Assembly: GCA_005223375.1 (NCBI GenBank)
Contig: RXOD01004867.1
Location: 1 to 17,612 of the forward strand
Direction of reading: 5' to 3'
DNA length: 17,612 nt
Source of the DNA: Amoebophrya sp. AT5.2
Taxonomy: Eukaryota > Sar > Dinophyceae > Syndiniales > Amoebophryaceae
Positions 1 through 8,960 of this stretch are shown in pieces. Numbering within the stretch: the first letter of the stretch is position 1; the number at the start of each line of letters is the position of its first letter. The position numbers were made by a program, and so were the translations under genes. The notes beneath the pieces are model-generated. The model was not told the origin of the DNA. It saw nothing but the letters and a program-made list of their open reading frames with translations, and ran no database searches.

Positions 1-37
1 CCCGGCTTCGGCCCAGTCTCCGTTGATTCCCCATCGC

Positions 38-57
38 CCCCGTATTCTCGTACGGGG
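38..57. repeat. short hairpin
   Basis: CCCCGTA at 38-44 and TACGGGG at 51-57 form a perfect 7-bp stem with a 6-nt loop. It lies in the presumed intron before position 113. No role can be assigned. Confidence 0.4.
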
Positions 58-112
58 CCGCTACGGCGGCAGTCAAGTCTATGATTTCCTATGTATCTCT
101 TTCTCTTTGCAG

Positions 113-225
113 ATCCGCTGAGTGAAGAGTTCCAAATCAATGGAAAAACATTTTTACTTGCTCGTCTCGACCTTAAATGTCGCCAGCCCTCGCCTGATGA
201 CCCAAAACTCAGAAGTGCACCCTAG
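113..225 (+). CDS. possible 3'-terminal exon of an upstream gene (partial)
   Basis: A pyrimidine-rich tract ending in CAG at 110-112 resembles a 3' splice site; 1-112 would then be intron. From 115 one frame is open for 36 codons to a TAG at 223-225. It reads PLSEEFQINGKTFLLARLDL and onwards, an alternation of hydrophobic residues like the last strand of the MATH-like modules found downstream. The upstream part lies outside the window. Codon use is less G/C-rich at third positions than in the firm genes. Another reading of the same stretch is a 5' exon of the next gene, starting at ATG 140 and leaving at the consensus donor at 278. Function is not assigned. Confidence 0.3.
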
Positions 226-277
226 CCCTCGCTGCCCTTCTTGGGTCGCTGGGCGGTGCCGACCTAAGTCCAAACAG

Positions 278-363
278 GTAAGTCTGAGAGGGCGGCAACC
301 AAATTTATTGAAATCAATACTACTTCCTCTTGGAACTGTAGGAAAAACGTACTTTCTCACCAG
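278..363 (+). other. possible 5' leader intron or trans-splice acceptor upstream of the first gene
   Basis: CAG|GTAAGT at 275-283 is a perfect donor consensus, and TTTCTCACCAG ending at 363 is a good acceptor six bases before ATG 370. Two readings fit. It may be an 86-nt GT-AG intron joining an exon ending at 277 to the first coding exon in frame. Alternatively, the AG at 362-363 may be the acceptor for a spliced-leader trans-splice, the usual way dinoflagellate mRNAs get their 5' ends. No transcript evidence is available. Confidence 0.4.
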
Positions 364-369
364 CAACAA

Positions 370-2762
370 ATGGAGATGGATGCGAAGTACAGCAAGAAGT
401 ACCAGCAGATGTGGAACGAGGTCCCGAAGGCCTTGGAGGAGATGAATGGCAAGCACATAGCCCAGCTCGAGAAGCAGCTTCAGACGAACGCTGCGGACAA
501 GGTAATAGTAATGAATTATATTTCTATTTCATCCAGCACAGGATTTTTGAGAGTTGAGTTGTAATATTCTTTGCTTCCCCTTCCACTTTGCTCCTGCTCT
601 TACTCGGCATCGCATCGCATTGCACCACGTTCATGGCACACAACCGATGCCATTATATCATTTTCGTTTTCTCAGGTAGCGGAGGTACAGAATCTGGTGA
701 AGTACTGCCTGCAGATTCTTTCCCGAGTGCAGGCAGACCGGAAGAAAGAATCGGACCAGAAAAACATCATGTTGCACTGGCGCGCCCAGTCCTGGATAAA
801 CGCGCGGAGAAGAATGGGCATGGAGCAACTCAGGAAATTCGTACTTTGTCTTTGGCTTTTTGCCAGAGGGGCTTCTCCTCCTTTGTCTTTTCGCGGATGT
901 TTAGGTCCCTCGAAGATGTGCTCGACAGACGAATAATGGTATCTATTGAGAATGGCATTGGCACCGCTGTTGGATCGATGTAGATGAAGAGTTTTCCCGA
1001 AGCTGAACCCGAGAGCAAAACGAAACCCTATCCTCTGAAACCAGCTGAAGGCGCGCATAAAGGATCCGTTTCAGACGTGGAAGGTGCAGGCTATGTACGA
1101 GACCACGATAAAGCGGCTCACGGCGGAATACACCCGGAGGATTCCGGACGTCCCGAAGCAGCTTGACGAGCTCGGGTTTCCCGCAAAAATCGAGAACATA
1201 CAGGACTACATCACCAAGCTGCAAGACGAGAAAGCGGGAAAGGTGGTTGTATAGCGTCTTTGTGAAAATCTATATCAAGACGGCAGCTAGTTACAATCGG
1301 CTCAACTAAACTTACAAGCGGTGATAGGTTCAAGATATCCCCCGAGATATCATCCCACGGAAAATAAAAGGAAAATCTCGATGAAGAAAAAAAACCCTTC
1401 CACCTCAGGACGATGTGGCGGAGGAGATCTCGAAGACCGTCGCCCAGATCGAGGCGAAGGCGGAGGAGCTGGATATGCTGAAGGAGGATGTGAACCAGGA
1501 GAAGGAGCGCGTAACCGGAGTGGAAGGCAACCTCGAATCCGTGCGGGGCGTCGCGGAGGGCGTGTCGGGGACAGCGACCTCGGTATTTTCACTTTTTCTT
1601 CATCTATCTTTCTCGTGGGAAGAGTTGAAGAAGTTGGTGATATTAATTTATAGTGGTATGCGATATAAGTAAAGAGGCTATGCATCTTCATGACACACAC
1701 AACTCTCCCCATCGCATCGTCCGCGCAGGCCGAGGGCAAGGTGGAGCGGCTGAAGAGTTTGCTCGAGGCGAACTATGCGCAGAACACCGAGGTGCAGGCG
1801 ATGGTAAAGGATGTTTTGTTGATATGGTACTCCATCAAGCAACTGGACGCCACCAAGGCCGACAAGAAGGACATGGAGGCCTACGCCCTCGAAAGCATAA
1901 ACCGCGAAAAGACCAACGTCCGAGAAGAGGTCATGCAGAAAAACACGGAAATAAGAGGCGAACTGGGAACGATGCAAGGTAGGGCCTTTGGATTGTTGTA
2001 CTTTGGGGTGAAAATGGGTATGTGTTTTCCGTCCTACTTGGCGACTGCGCGCAGGAAAAATAGGCCGCCTCGTTCCTCATCGGCTACGGAACGAATTCGG
2101 GACAACAAAATGCTTGTGGTTCCAAAGAAAGCCAGGAACTCCTACAACTACATCTTCGACCCCGCGTATGAAAATTTTTATCCACATCAATCGATGCACC
2201 AGGGAGCGTCGACGAGATTGGGCGTGGCTTTGGCGAGCAGCAGGGGCAGTTTGTCAACCTGCAGCAGATGTTGGGCAACCTTGCCTCTTTTGTGGAGGAA
2301 CTGGTCGTGAAAATCGCCGAAATGCAGGGAGTGGAAGTCACAGGCGGGGCGGTAATAGTTACAGATGACAGTGGTTGCATGATAGATTGGGCAAACTCAT
2401 CTACACGACGTGCGCTTATTTATACTCTAAGCGGACGACGACACTTGTTAATTATTCATTCTATCTCGACGAGGATATCGCAAACGCAATCGGTTCAGGA
2501 GAAGGACCCCCGTGGCATGACCAGCATGGACGACATGGAGCAGTGGCTGCACTACGCGAAGGGCGTGGTCGACCAGTCGCTAGACAATTACCACGCTGGC
2601 ACGGCGGGGGGCAACGGCCGCCCATCCAGCTCTTCCGGCACGCGCACGGGCCGCCAGCCGTCGCGACCGAAGTCTTCCACAGGTGGTCTAGACGCGGGAG
2701 GCATCTCCGGCCGAGGGATTAGCGCGAGTAGAGGGACGGCAGTGCCGAAGAGGAGGAATTGA
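370..2762 (+). CDS. coiled-coil protein, unknown function (7 exons)
   Basis: Exons inferred at 370-501, 676-840, 1045-1242, 1409-1582, 1729-1978, 2203-2351 and 2499-2762. All six introns are GT-AG and the phases agree, giving 443 residues. The protein is mostly charged heptad-like helix, with segments such as EEISKTVAQIEAKAEELDML near residues 168-187. Residues ~390-443 are a low-complexity Gly/Ser/Arg tail ending in PKRRN. The stretch KQLDATKADKKDME (about 260-273) recalls the KADK motif of DUF4795-type axonemal coiled-coil proteins, but that is too short to assign a family. There is no signal peptide or membrane segment. The ATG at 370 is six bases after a good AG acceptor; an in-frame extension from ATG 140 through the intron at 278-363 is possible. 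It is probably a structural or scaffold protein. The exon set is well supported; the function is not. Confidence 0.8.
2352..2498 (+). other. intron 6 of the coiled-coil gene, open in frame
   Basis: The interval begins GTAATAG and ends TTCAG. It is 147 nt long, phase 0, and contains no in-frame stop, so retaining it would simply add 49 residues. Base composition is A/T-richer than the flanking exons and the translation is not coiled-coil-like, which favours an intron. Confidence 0.65.
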
Positions 2763-3565
2763 CGGGAGGGAATTTATTATTACGTCGCGATCTTCTAGAA
2801 GTAGTAGCATGACTGAGTTAAAGTTGAGCAAGACAGAGGCTATCAGGCTCCGCGATTCAGTGATAAGGGTATGCATGCCGCCCAAATTTTCTGACCATGA
2901 ATTTTATTGATTGCCTGGTGGACCCAGATGACCAGATCCGGAAAAAACCAAGATTACCTTTAGCACATCAGCAGGAATGAGCAACGGAGTCTATCTGAAG
3001 GATGATTCCGTATGCCACCGTGAACACGAGAGAAGACTAGCCTTGAATTTGCAACTGATCGGGGGCAGAAAAACATCAGAAAAGAATTCGAATAATCAAT
3101 ACCCGATGCAGTTGCAGAGGTAGACAGAAACTTCAATCGCGAACTTGTTTTTCGGTGGACGGAATAAACCCTTGCACAAATATTATAATGCGCAGTCCCT
3201 CGTCGTCCTCGTCGCATGCCACTTGCAGCTACGGTTTCGGGGTGCTGGGAGTGCTGAGCAGGACTCGCCGAGCCTGAAAATAAAAGCAATGTGGTTCTTG
3301 AGAAACAAACCGCTGCGTACTCGATGACAACAAGAGGCGATTGCTGCGTGTTCGATGACTGCATAGGTTGAGCGTGAAAATGGCGCCATCTCACCAGATC
3401 CGGTTGATTCCAGCCCAGCGTCTCCAGATATTCCACTTGTATTGAATCGTATAACTTGATATCGACACGTACACGCTTATTTGCCTCGGTTGGATGACGG
3501 GGCCCACTACTGATTGGGCCATTTTCTCATGCGAGAAGGAAAGCGATGCTCAGTTCCCTACTCTT

Positions 3566-3700
3566 CTCTGTTTTAGACGGCAATAGGCTGCACCTCTCCC
3601 CACGGGATGAAGGCATGGCGTATTGCTGTCGCTGCTCTGTTTCAGACGGCAATAGACGGCGTTTTTCACATGGTGGATGAAAGGAAGTGTATTGATTGTG
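3566..3700. repeat. imperfect tandem duplication, period 69 bp
   Basis: CTCTGTTTTAGACGGCAATAG at 3566-3586 recurs as CTCTGTTTC-AGACGGCAATAG at 3635-3655. The similarity continues more weakly through ATGAA and GTATTG words at matching offsets to about 3700. A further diverged partial unit may precede it from 3527. The open frame on the reverse strand here merely reflects the repeat. Confidence 0.6.
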
Positions 3701-4064
3701 TTGTAAGAAAAAGCTTCGCATACCAGCTCACGGTTCTCACGTCATCCAGGCCAGCGATGTTCGACTGAGACACTTCTCGAGGAACATGGGTTTGAACGAG
3801 GCAAACAAAAAAATTAATTCTGTAGTTTAAGCGATGTGGTACAAGGATTAGAGGAGCACATGCGCAGTACTGGAAGGATTAGATTTAGAGTCAGTAGGCG
3901 AAATGATCGAGCGCGTCTACCGCCGCATCCGCAACATCATGAACATGTGGTAGGATCGAATAAAGTGCCCTGCGCGTAGTTGTAAGCGGTTTCAAAAACT
4001 GCTGTCCTGATTTGTAGACACACACGCACGAAATCAAAGATATATCGACGCGACACCGGACTTT

Positions 4065-4067
4065 CAG
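4065..4067 (+). promoter_or_regulatory. candidate trans-splice acceptor of the phosphatase gene
   Basis: CTTTCAG ending at 4067 is the best-looking AG acceptor upstream of ATG 4234. If spliced-leader trans-splicing operates here, the 5' UTR would be about 166 nt. This is inference from context only. Confidence 0.25.
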
Positions 4068-4233
4068 GATTCATTGCCTGAAGCGCCTCTCGTCTCCGAC
4101 TACCTAGCCGTCATAGAATCAAGCCGCCGCACCGTACCACCGTACTTCCGTCCCGGCGACCAGCGCAACTTCGCCGCATCTTCAAACGAAAAGAGCTGGA
4201 GCGAGTGAAGCTACCGCGGGATCGGGTGGAAGG

Positions 4234-6396
4234 ATGGCATCCTCCGCGGGTCCGAGCTGCATCACGGAGGGTCCTACCTGGATCAAGCGATTCCCGACCC
4301 TTCCCGCCACCGTTACCCTGCAGACCGTGATTGGGGGCCGCAAGGCGCAGGAGGACCGGTTCTGCGTCTGCCCGAATTTGGTTCAGCACTTGGAGAACGT
4401 TGCGTTTTTCGGCGTCTTCGACGGCACCGTCGGCGACTTCGCCTCCGACACGGTGAAGGATTTGGTTAAGCGATGAGAATCAACCCATTTGTTTCCCGAG
4501 CAAACATTTCCGAAGGATTGGGAGGCCGATGTAGCCCGTGGCCGCTAGTTCGCGTTGTAGAAATTAGGCTGTCCGAAGATGGGGGTCCTGTGTTTGGCTC
4601 CTAATATGTTTGTACTCGTATTGTACTGGGATGGGTTTCTTCTCCCTTTAATTTGGTCGTCCCCATGCTGAAGTCCACCAGCGAGTGCAAGCAGCTCGAG
4701 CACGAGTTTGGAAGCTCCTCTTCGACGGAGGCCGGAACGACCGGTTTGCTGAAGCGGGCCATGCGCAAGATGTACCACAAATCGGACGGAGAATTACTTC
4801 GCCGCGCGGGCATCGCGGAGAAGCACTACGCGGCTTCCACCTCCGTCACGCTGCTGCTCTGGGAGGATTACATTTGCGTCGGACACCTCGGCGATAGCAG
4901 GATCTGCCTCATCTACGTCACCGACGAAAACCTCGCGAAGATCGACGGCACCCTGGCTAAGGATGGGACCAGCGGTGGTAAGTGCCTAAGAGGTGGTACT
5001 TATTAGTGAAATGTATTTTGGGGGCGCTCTCCGGGGTGTCGTTTGGCTATGTCCTAAAAAGAGGGCAGCAGCTATGGCGGCGATGGCCGCCTTTTCGCGG
5101 TCGGCAAGTTTGGCACTCTTGCACCCTAGAGCCGACATAGCAAGTCGCCATCCTAAGCGCCCTCTTTGCCCTGCTTTCAGGCCCTATCGGCACTGTAATC
5201 AGTAGCTTTCCGCTACCGCATCCTTCTGCCTCGCAATCGGTTTCCCCTCCCGAGAGGCCACTTCCTACCCCCACAATGGGGCCCATTCCTAAAAACCGCC
5301 CCCGAACGCGAGCCCTTCGCGCCCCAGACACCCTTCCGAGCGCCTTGACCGACACTAGCCATCACTAGGGCAATCCGCCACCCATAAGTGGGGGCCCATG
5401 ATTACGCAGTACTTGCCACAATTTCCTCACTTACCATCTGGTCCGAGCATACTGGCCGTCGCCGGGGACAAGAACGGCAACGACGAAAACGTAGGCGACC
5501 AGAAAAAGAACGCTTCCGCGGTGGTGGAGAACAAGAAGAACACGAAGAACTACGTCGTGGAGGCGAAGTGGGCCGCGCCCGGCTCGTTCCGCACCGACTC
5601 CATCCCGGTGCACAAGGTCGAAGAGTTCGTGGAGGGCAACTTCGTGACGCAGGACCACAAGCCGGACACGGCGGAGGAGAAGGCGCGCATCGAGGCCTGT
5701 GGTGGGAGCGTGGAGTACCTGCACAACCACCAGAACAAGCCGTTCATCCGCGGCGGGGACTTCCAGCAGCGGAAGATGCTGGGCGAGTCCCCCATGCAGC
5801 TGCAGTACAGCCGAGCGTTCGGGGCCAAGGACCTGAAGCCCTTTGTTAGGGCTATTAGAAAAAAACTGAACCGACTAGCCGCGGCGCTAGCTATTTAGCT
5901 TTGTCATGAACTACAACTACTTTCTTTTACCCTCTGGTGGGGAGCAGGCTATGAGGTTGGTTCGGGAGGGTTGGCTGATCATTAGGCAGGGGTACTATGA
6001 TGTGACGAAGGATTGATTCTAAGTAATGTGCCGAAGGAGAAGATTCGTATCCGTCTGTGATCGAAAGCCAGCAGGGAATCTGTAGCTACAGATGAGACAG
6101 GCGACAGCTGTTTTCATGGACGCTATCGTTGAGTTTTTCGAGCCTTTAACTTGGGGCTATTGGGCGATCCGACCGTGAACTGCACGAAGCGGGAGCGGCA
6201 GTTCCTGGGATTCATCCTGGCGTCGGACGGACTGTGGGACGTGCTGTCGGCGGACGTTGCGTCGCGAGTGGCGATGAAGGCGTTTCTGGAGGGCACGAAC
6301 CCCTCGGACGCACTGGTACAGGCGGCGCTGCACACCAGCTGCGACAACATCACGGCAGTCTGCGTCATGTACGACACCTTTGGCGGGGACCGATAA
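4234..6396 (+). CDS. PP2C-family protein Ser/Thr phosphatase (apicomplexan-like)
   Basis: Exons 4234-4466, 4658-4976, 5443-5844 and 6148-6396 give 400 residues. A metal-dependent PP2C removes phosphate from Ser/Thr of target proteins. PP2C motifs in order: GGRKAQEDRF (E40, D41), FFGVFDGTVG (D63), STSVTLLL then GHLGDSR (D157), QDHKPD, GGSVEYLHN, QYSRAFGAKD (S307 on), ASDGLWDVLS (D345) and DNITAV (D384). The metal-binding aspartates are kept. The usual DGHGG is DGTVG, a variant I recall from the Toxoplasma and Plasmodium PP2C with the same KDLVVP and QLQYSRAFG blocks. An insertion of about 40 residues (roughly 185-230) rich in Asn, Lys and Glu separates the GDSR and DHKPD motifs. No signal peptide or membrane segment is visible. 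The three introns lack GT-AG ends and are annotated separately; frame and family alignment fix the first junction best. Confidence 0.92.
4467..4657 (+). mobile_element. introner-like intron 1 of the phosphatase gene (191 nt)
   Basis: ATTTGGT at 4460-4466 is repeated at 4651-4657, and removing one copy plus the insert restores the conserved KDLVVP reading. No placement within the repeat gives GT-AG. The ends carry imperfect inverted repeats: GAGAATCAACCCAT at 4475-4488 pairs with ATGGGTTTCTTCTC at 4631-4644, and CGAGCAAACAT at 4497-4507 pairs with ATGTTTGTACTCG at 4606-4618. This is the organisation expected of a DNA-transposon-like introner with a target-site duplication. Confidence 0.8.
4977..5442 (+). 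mobile_element. introner-like intron 2 of the phosphatase gene (466 nt)
   Basis: The insert starts GGTAAGTG at 4977 and closes with the inverted CACTTACC at 5428-5435; the inverted similarity continues imperfectly for about 40 nt. Flanking GGT at 4974-4976 and 5440-5442 would be a 3-nt direct repeat. A consensus-looking GTAAGT donor exists at 4978, but no AG acceptor near 5443 keeps the frame. Inside, AAAGAGGGC near 5058 pairs with GCCCTCTTT near 5159. The exact right border is less certain than for intron 1, because the protein insertion there is not conserved. Confidence 0.65.
5845..6147 (+). mobile_element. introner-like intron 3 of the phosphatase gene (303 nt)
   Basis: CCTTT at 5840-5844 recurs at 6143-6147, and the 303-nt shift keeps frame, giving KDLKPFNLGLLGD. 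No GT-AG placement keeps the frame. The left end (AGAAAAAAACTGAACCGA, from 5857) and the right end (inverse of GCTATCGTTGAGTTTTTCGAG, 6122-6142) form an imperfect inverted repeat. A variant border one base off a 309-nt excision (KDLKPFGLLGD) is also possible, so the junction is good to a few codons. Confidence 0.65.
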
Positions 6397-6620
6397 GCAT
6401 ATTGGAAACGAAGGATCGATGTTTTTGTTCGAAGAGAGAGAACAATAGAAGAGAACAAAAGAAGAAATGTTTTTGCTGAATTGATTCGCTGCGAAGGATC
6501 GGAAGTGGATCGTCGGATGGACGGCCGATGCGATTACTGGTCCTGAAATCTATAGTCGGCGAGACTGCAGCTTTGGTTTCATGATTCTTTGATCGGGACC
6601 TTTGCAGCAGAGTTCGAGAA

Positions 6621-6660
6621 TCCGAGATTTGCACCGGACTGCCACGTCAAAAATCTCGGA
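6621..6660. repeat. perfect 10-bp inverted repeat (hairpin)
   Basis: TCCGAGATTT at 6621-6630 and AAATCTCGGA at 6651-6660 are exact inverse complements with a 20-nt loop. It lies about 225 bp after the phosphatase stop, so it may be in the 3' UTR. Confidence 0.7.
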
Positions 6661-7273
6661 TCGAAACAGACGACTGCGACAAGAACGAATAGTCGGACCA
6701 TGCACCTCTGCTGCGGTTGCCGAGATGAAGTGCAAGTGCGTACCAGAAGATGGCAGGAAGGCGAAACGAAGTTTTGCATTGCCAACGACAATATGGGAGC
6801 GAGGGTGTTTAGCGGGTGTATGTTGATGACGACGAGCCCCGGTGTAGTTGGAAAAGCTCTACGAGAAGTTGTCACTCTGCTACAGTTGTCAATGATTTAG
6901 CCTCTCGATGCAGCCCCGACATCGGCGGTAGCTGTATTAGAGAAGCTATCGCTCTGTGGAGCTTCTGCAGCGAATTCATCGGAGAACGCCGACATACGAC
7001 ATATTGAAGAATGACGAGGGTCACAGTTTCCTATTGCTTTGTTCATGTTTACATGTGTTTGTGGCGGAAATATGAAGTCGGCAGCTCATGGTGTGGAAAT
7101 TTGAGGCTGAGTGCGGAAGCCATCAGATCAGTCTCATTGCGTCTCGAGCGGAAACTCCAAGCCTCTTCTTTTTCTCCTATCGTGTGGCGAGAACGGCAAC
7201 GGTCGTGTGCGTGTAATTTGCGAGTTTATTTGACGCCAAGCGTGCAACTTAGCTAGGGCGTTGATTCATTGCA

Positions 7274-7310
7274 CATGCTGGAGCCATTCTGACCCTCCGG
7301 ACAGAAAAAA
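7274..7310. repeat. 37-bp direct repeat, copy 1
   Basis: Begins CATGCTGGAGCCATTCTGAC and ends in CAG followed by six A. It is identical to 8442-8478; the bases just outside both copies differ. Confidence 0.85.
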
Positions 7311-7411
7311 GCTGCAAGCTCCGGCCGCCGCGGCGACGCACCGCCTTCGCCGTCGAGTTATTTTTGCAATCCGCTTGCGGCCAAGTATCGCTAGGCGGCG
7401 CCTGCTGTTGG

Positions 7412-7785
7412 CTCCTGAAGGAAATCAGAGGGCTAAGCAAGGAGTTCCTGAGCGTGGGGCCGCACTGGCGGGCGCTGCTTCTTCTGCGTCTTCGGTTCCG
7501 GTTTTCCCCGGGTGACCCACTGCCGGACGAGGAGGATAGCAGGCCGGTTGAGCTGCGGGATTTGCTCCGGAGTCGTCCAGCAGAATTATGGCGATCGTGT
7601 GGCGGGCCGTATTCGGATCGTCGTGGGAGTAAATCCCGGCACGGACTGGCGACAGGGCTCGCGCTTGGCTTTCGCCGCCGCTAAACGAAAGGGGACGACG
7701 CTGGCAGTTTCATGATATGGGTCGAGTGCCGAGATGGAGGCCGAAGCTGAACCCGCCGGCGAGTCTTCGGCTTTCCTCCCGTAGC
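7412..7785 (+). other. unassigned coding-like island
   Basis: Two overlapping frames look more protein-like than their surroundings. One (from about 7412) includes LLKEIRGLSKEFLSVGPHWR and continues to a stop at 7684. The other (to 7715) includes GVVQQNYGDRVAGRIRIVVG. A third short stretch at 7734-7784 starts MEAEAEPAGESSAFLP. No single frame spans the island and I recognise no family. It could be a decayed gene, a small gene with unseen introns, or chance. Confidence 0.25.
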
Positions 7786-8441
7786 CGTAGCAGGGTAGAA
7801 GTTGCGATAGTTATTTCGTCTTTCTTTCTTCTCATTCATTCACTCAACAGCAGCGGCCGACCAGGGGAGGAAATGTCGATCGCCTATGAAACTTACCCTG
7901 CGCTTCAAATCAATTATGATATAGGCGCAGAGATACGGAGATGTAAAAGTACTTAGATACTTTGCGCGAGTAAACCGTGGCGGCCACAAGATCAACAAGT
8001 GCGCGGACTTCGATTGGACTTGGAGCTCTCTCCCAGGCGGCGTGGCCGCTAGTACCCTCCGGCTGCGAACTATCGCCGTCGCCCCACGTTGGGCAAGTCA
8101 TTCATTCAGAAGTCTATGCCTATGTCTCAGGCGACGTTAATTAAGCCCGGGCGTGGCTGCAGTAGTAGTTTAATCATCTTAGCGATAACGTCTTACCTTC
8201 ACTGGTTGGTCATCAGTTTTTGTGTGCGCGAGCTTCGACGCCCGCAATTTCCCAGCAACATAAGAAAGTATTGGGATCGGCGCCAGAGCTTTCCTATGCG
8301 ATGCGCAAATTGGCTGCCGGACCACGTTTCGTTTGTGTGCGCGCCGTAAAAAAAGATATTCGGCTGCGCGTTACTCACCTTCTAACTATTTCGTTTTTCT
8401 ACTCCCCTCGCCGCGGATGGATGCTGTACGACAGGGCCCAC

Positions 8442-8478
8442 CATGCTGGAGCCATTCTGACCCTCCGGACAGAAAAAA
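8442..8478. repeat. 37-bp direct repeat, copy 2
   Basis: Exact copy of 7274-7310 in the same orientation, 1168 bp downstream and about 480 bp before the kinase start. Confidence 0.85.
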
Positions 8479-8960
8479 CTACTGATTGCGAGCGTGTCTC
8501 TCATAGTGCTTGACGTCTCACGATGATGGTCACATAGTCCAGGGCAAAGACCCTTCAGAAGCAGCATGTCGATGATCACGCGTGAGGGCGTGGAATAGCC
8601 CACTCTGCGCTCTACGGCGCAGCAGCATTATTGTACTTCAGGTTAAGTCGTACCCCGACCCGTTGCGGTCGTAGCCCCCCTCCTTTCGAGGCCTTTCTTT
8701 CTGCTTTGGTTCTTAGTCGACCGCTGCGCTCGCGTGGCAGCATACTTACGTGCGGGGCGTTGTCCTTAAGACCGCTGCCGCGCTGCAGCCGGCAACAGGC
8801 GGCACCTCTCCGAAACGAGAGTGCGCACTGAATTGAATTGAATTGTCGACAGCGGTAGTTCTTGTCGCTTAGCGGCCTTTCGGCTTTGTTTTGATATCAT
8901 GCTGAAAATGGACGAATAGAAATAGAAATAGTCGGACAAATAAAAAATCGAAGACAAATA

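Larger units (their letters stand above)
2763..4233. other. intergenic region without a confident gene
   Basis: This stretch separates the coiled-coil gene from the phosphatase gene. It is A/T-richer and has no frame with coding-like codon bias over any length. It holds an imperfect tandem duplication at 3566-3700 and a pair of related 17-bp words near 3311 and 3342. A short open frame, about 3852-3953, ends in ATG ATC GAG CGC and so on, reading MIERVYRRIRNIMNMW then stop. Its third positions are G/C-rich, so it could be a relic exon or an upstream ORF. CTTTCAG ending at 4067 could be a trans-splice acceptor for the phosphatase mRNA. Confidence 0.5.
6397..8960. other. 2.5-kb region without a confident gene
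   Basis: No frame shows sustained coding bias with a recognisable protein. The region contains the 3' UTR of the phosphatase, a hairpin at 6621-6660, two identical 37-bp words (7274-7310, 8442-8478), a coding-like island at about 7412-7785 and short A/T-rich runs just before the kinase start. I see no tRNA or rRNA pattern. Confidence 0.5.

Noticed and set aside
588..983. 131-codon frame overlapping exon 2 of the first coiled-coil gene
   Set aside because: It runs through the intron at 841-1044 and does not join the flanking exons; the frame at 676-840 does.
2960..3436. 158-codon open frame on the reverse strand
   Set aside because: It has no coding-like codon bias, domain or splice context, and it lies in A/T-rich intergenic DNA.
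4465..4673. Canonical GT-AG reading of phosphatase intron 1
   Set aside because: The only in-frame AG nearby would delete the conserved VVPMLK block; the direct-repeat excision keeps it.
5398..5442. ATG at 5398 as start of a separate phosphatase gene
   Set aside because: The N-terminal PP2C motifs lie in exons 1-2 upstream and join in frame; 5398-5442 is the right end of the introner.
6540..6640. tRNA-like TTCGAGAATCC segment
   Set aside because: No acceptor stem, D arm or anticodon arm can be folded around it.
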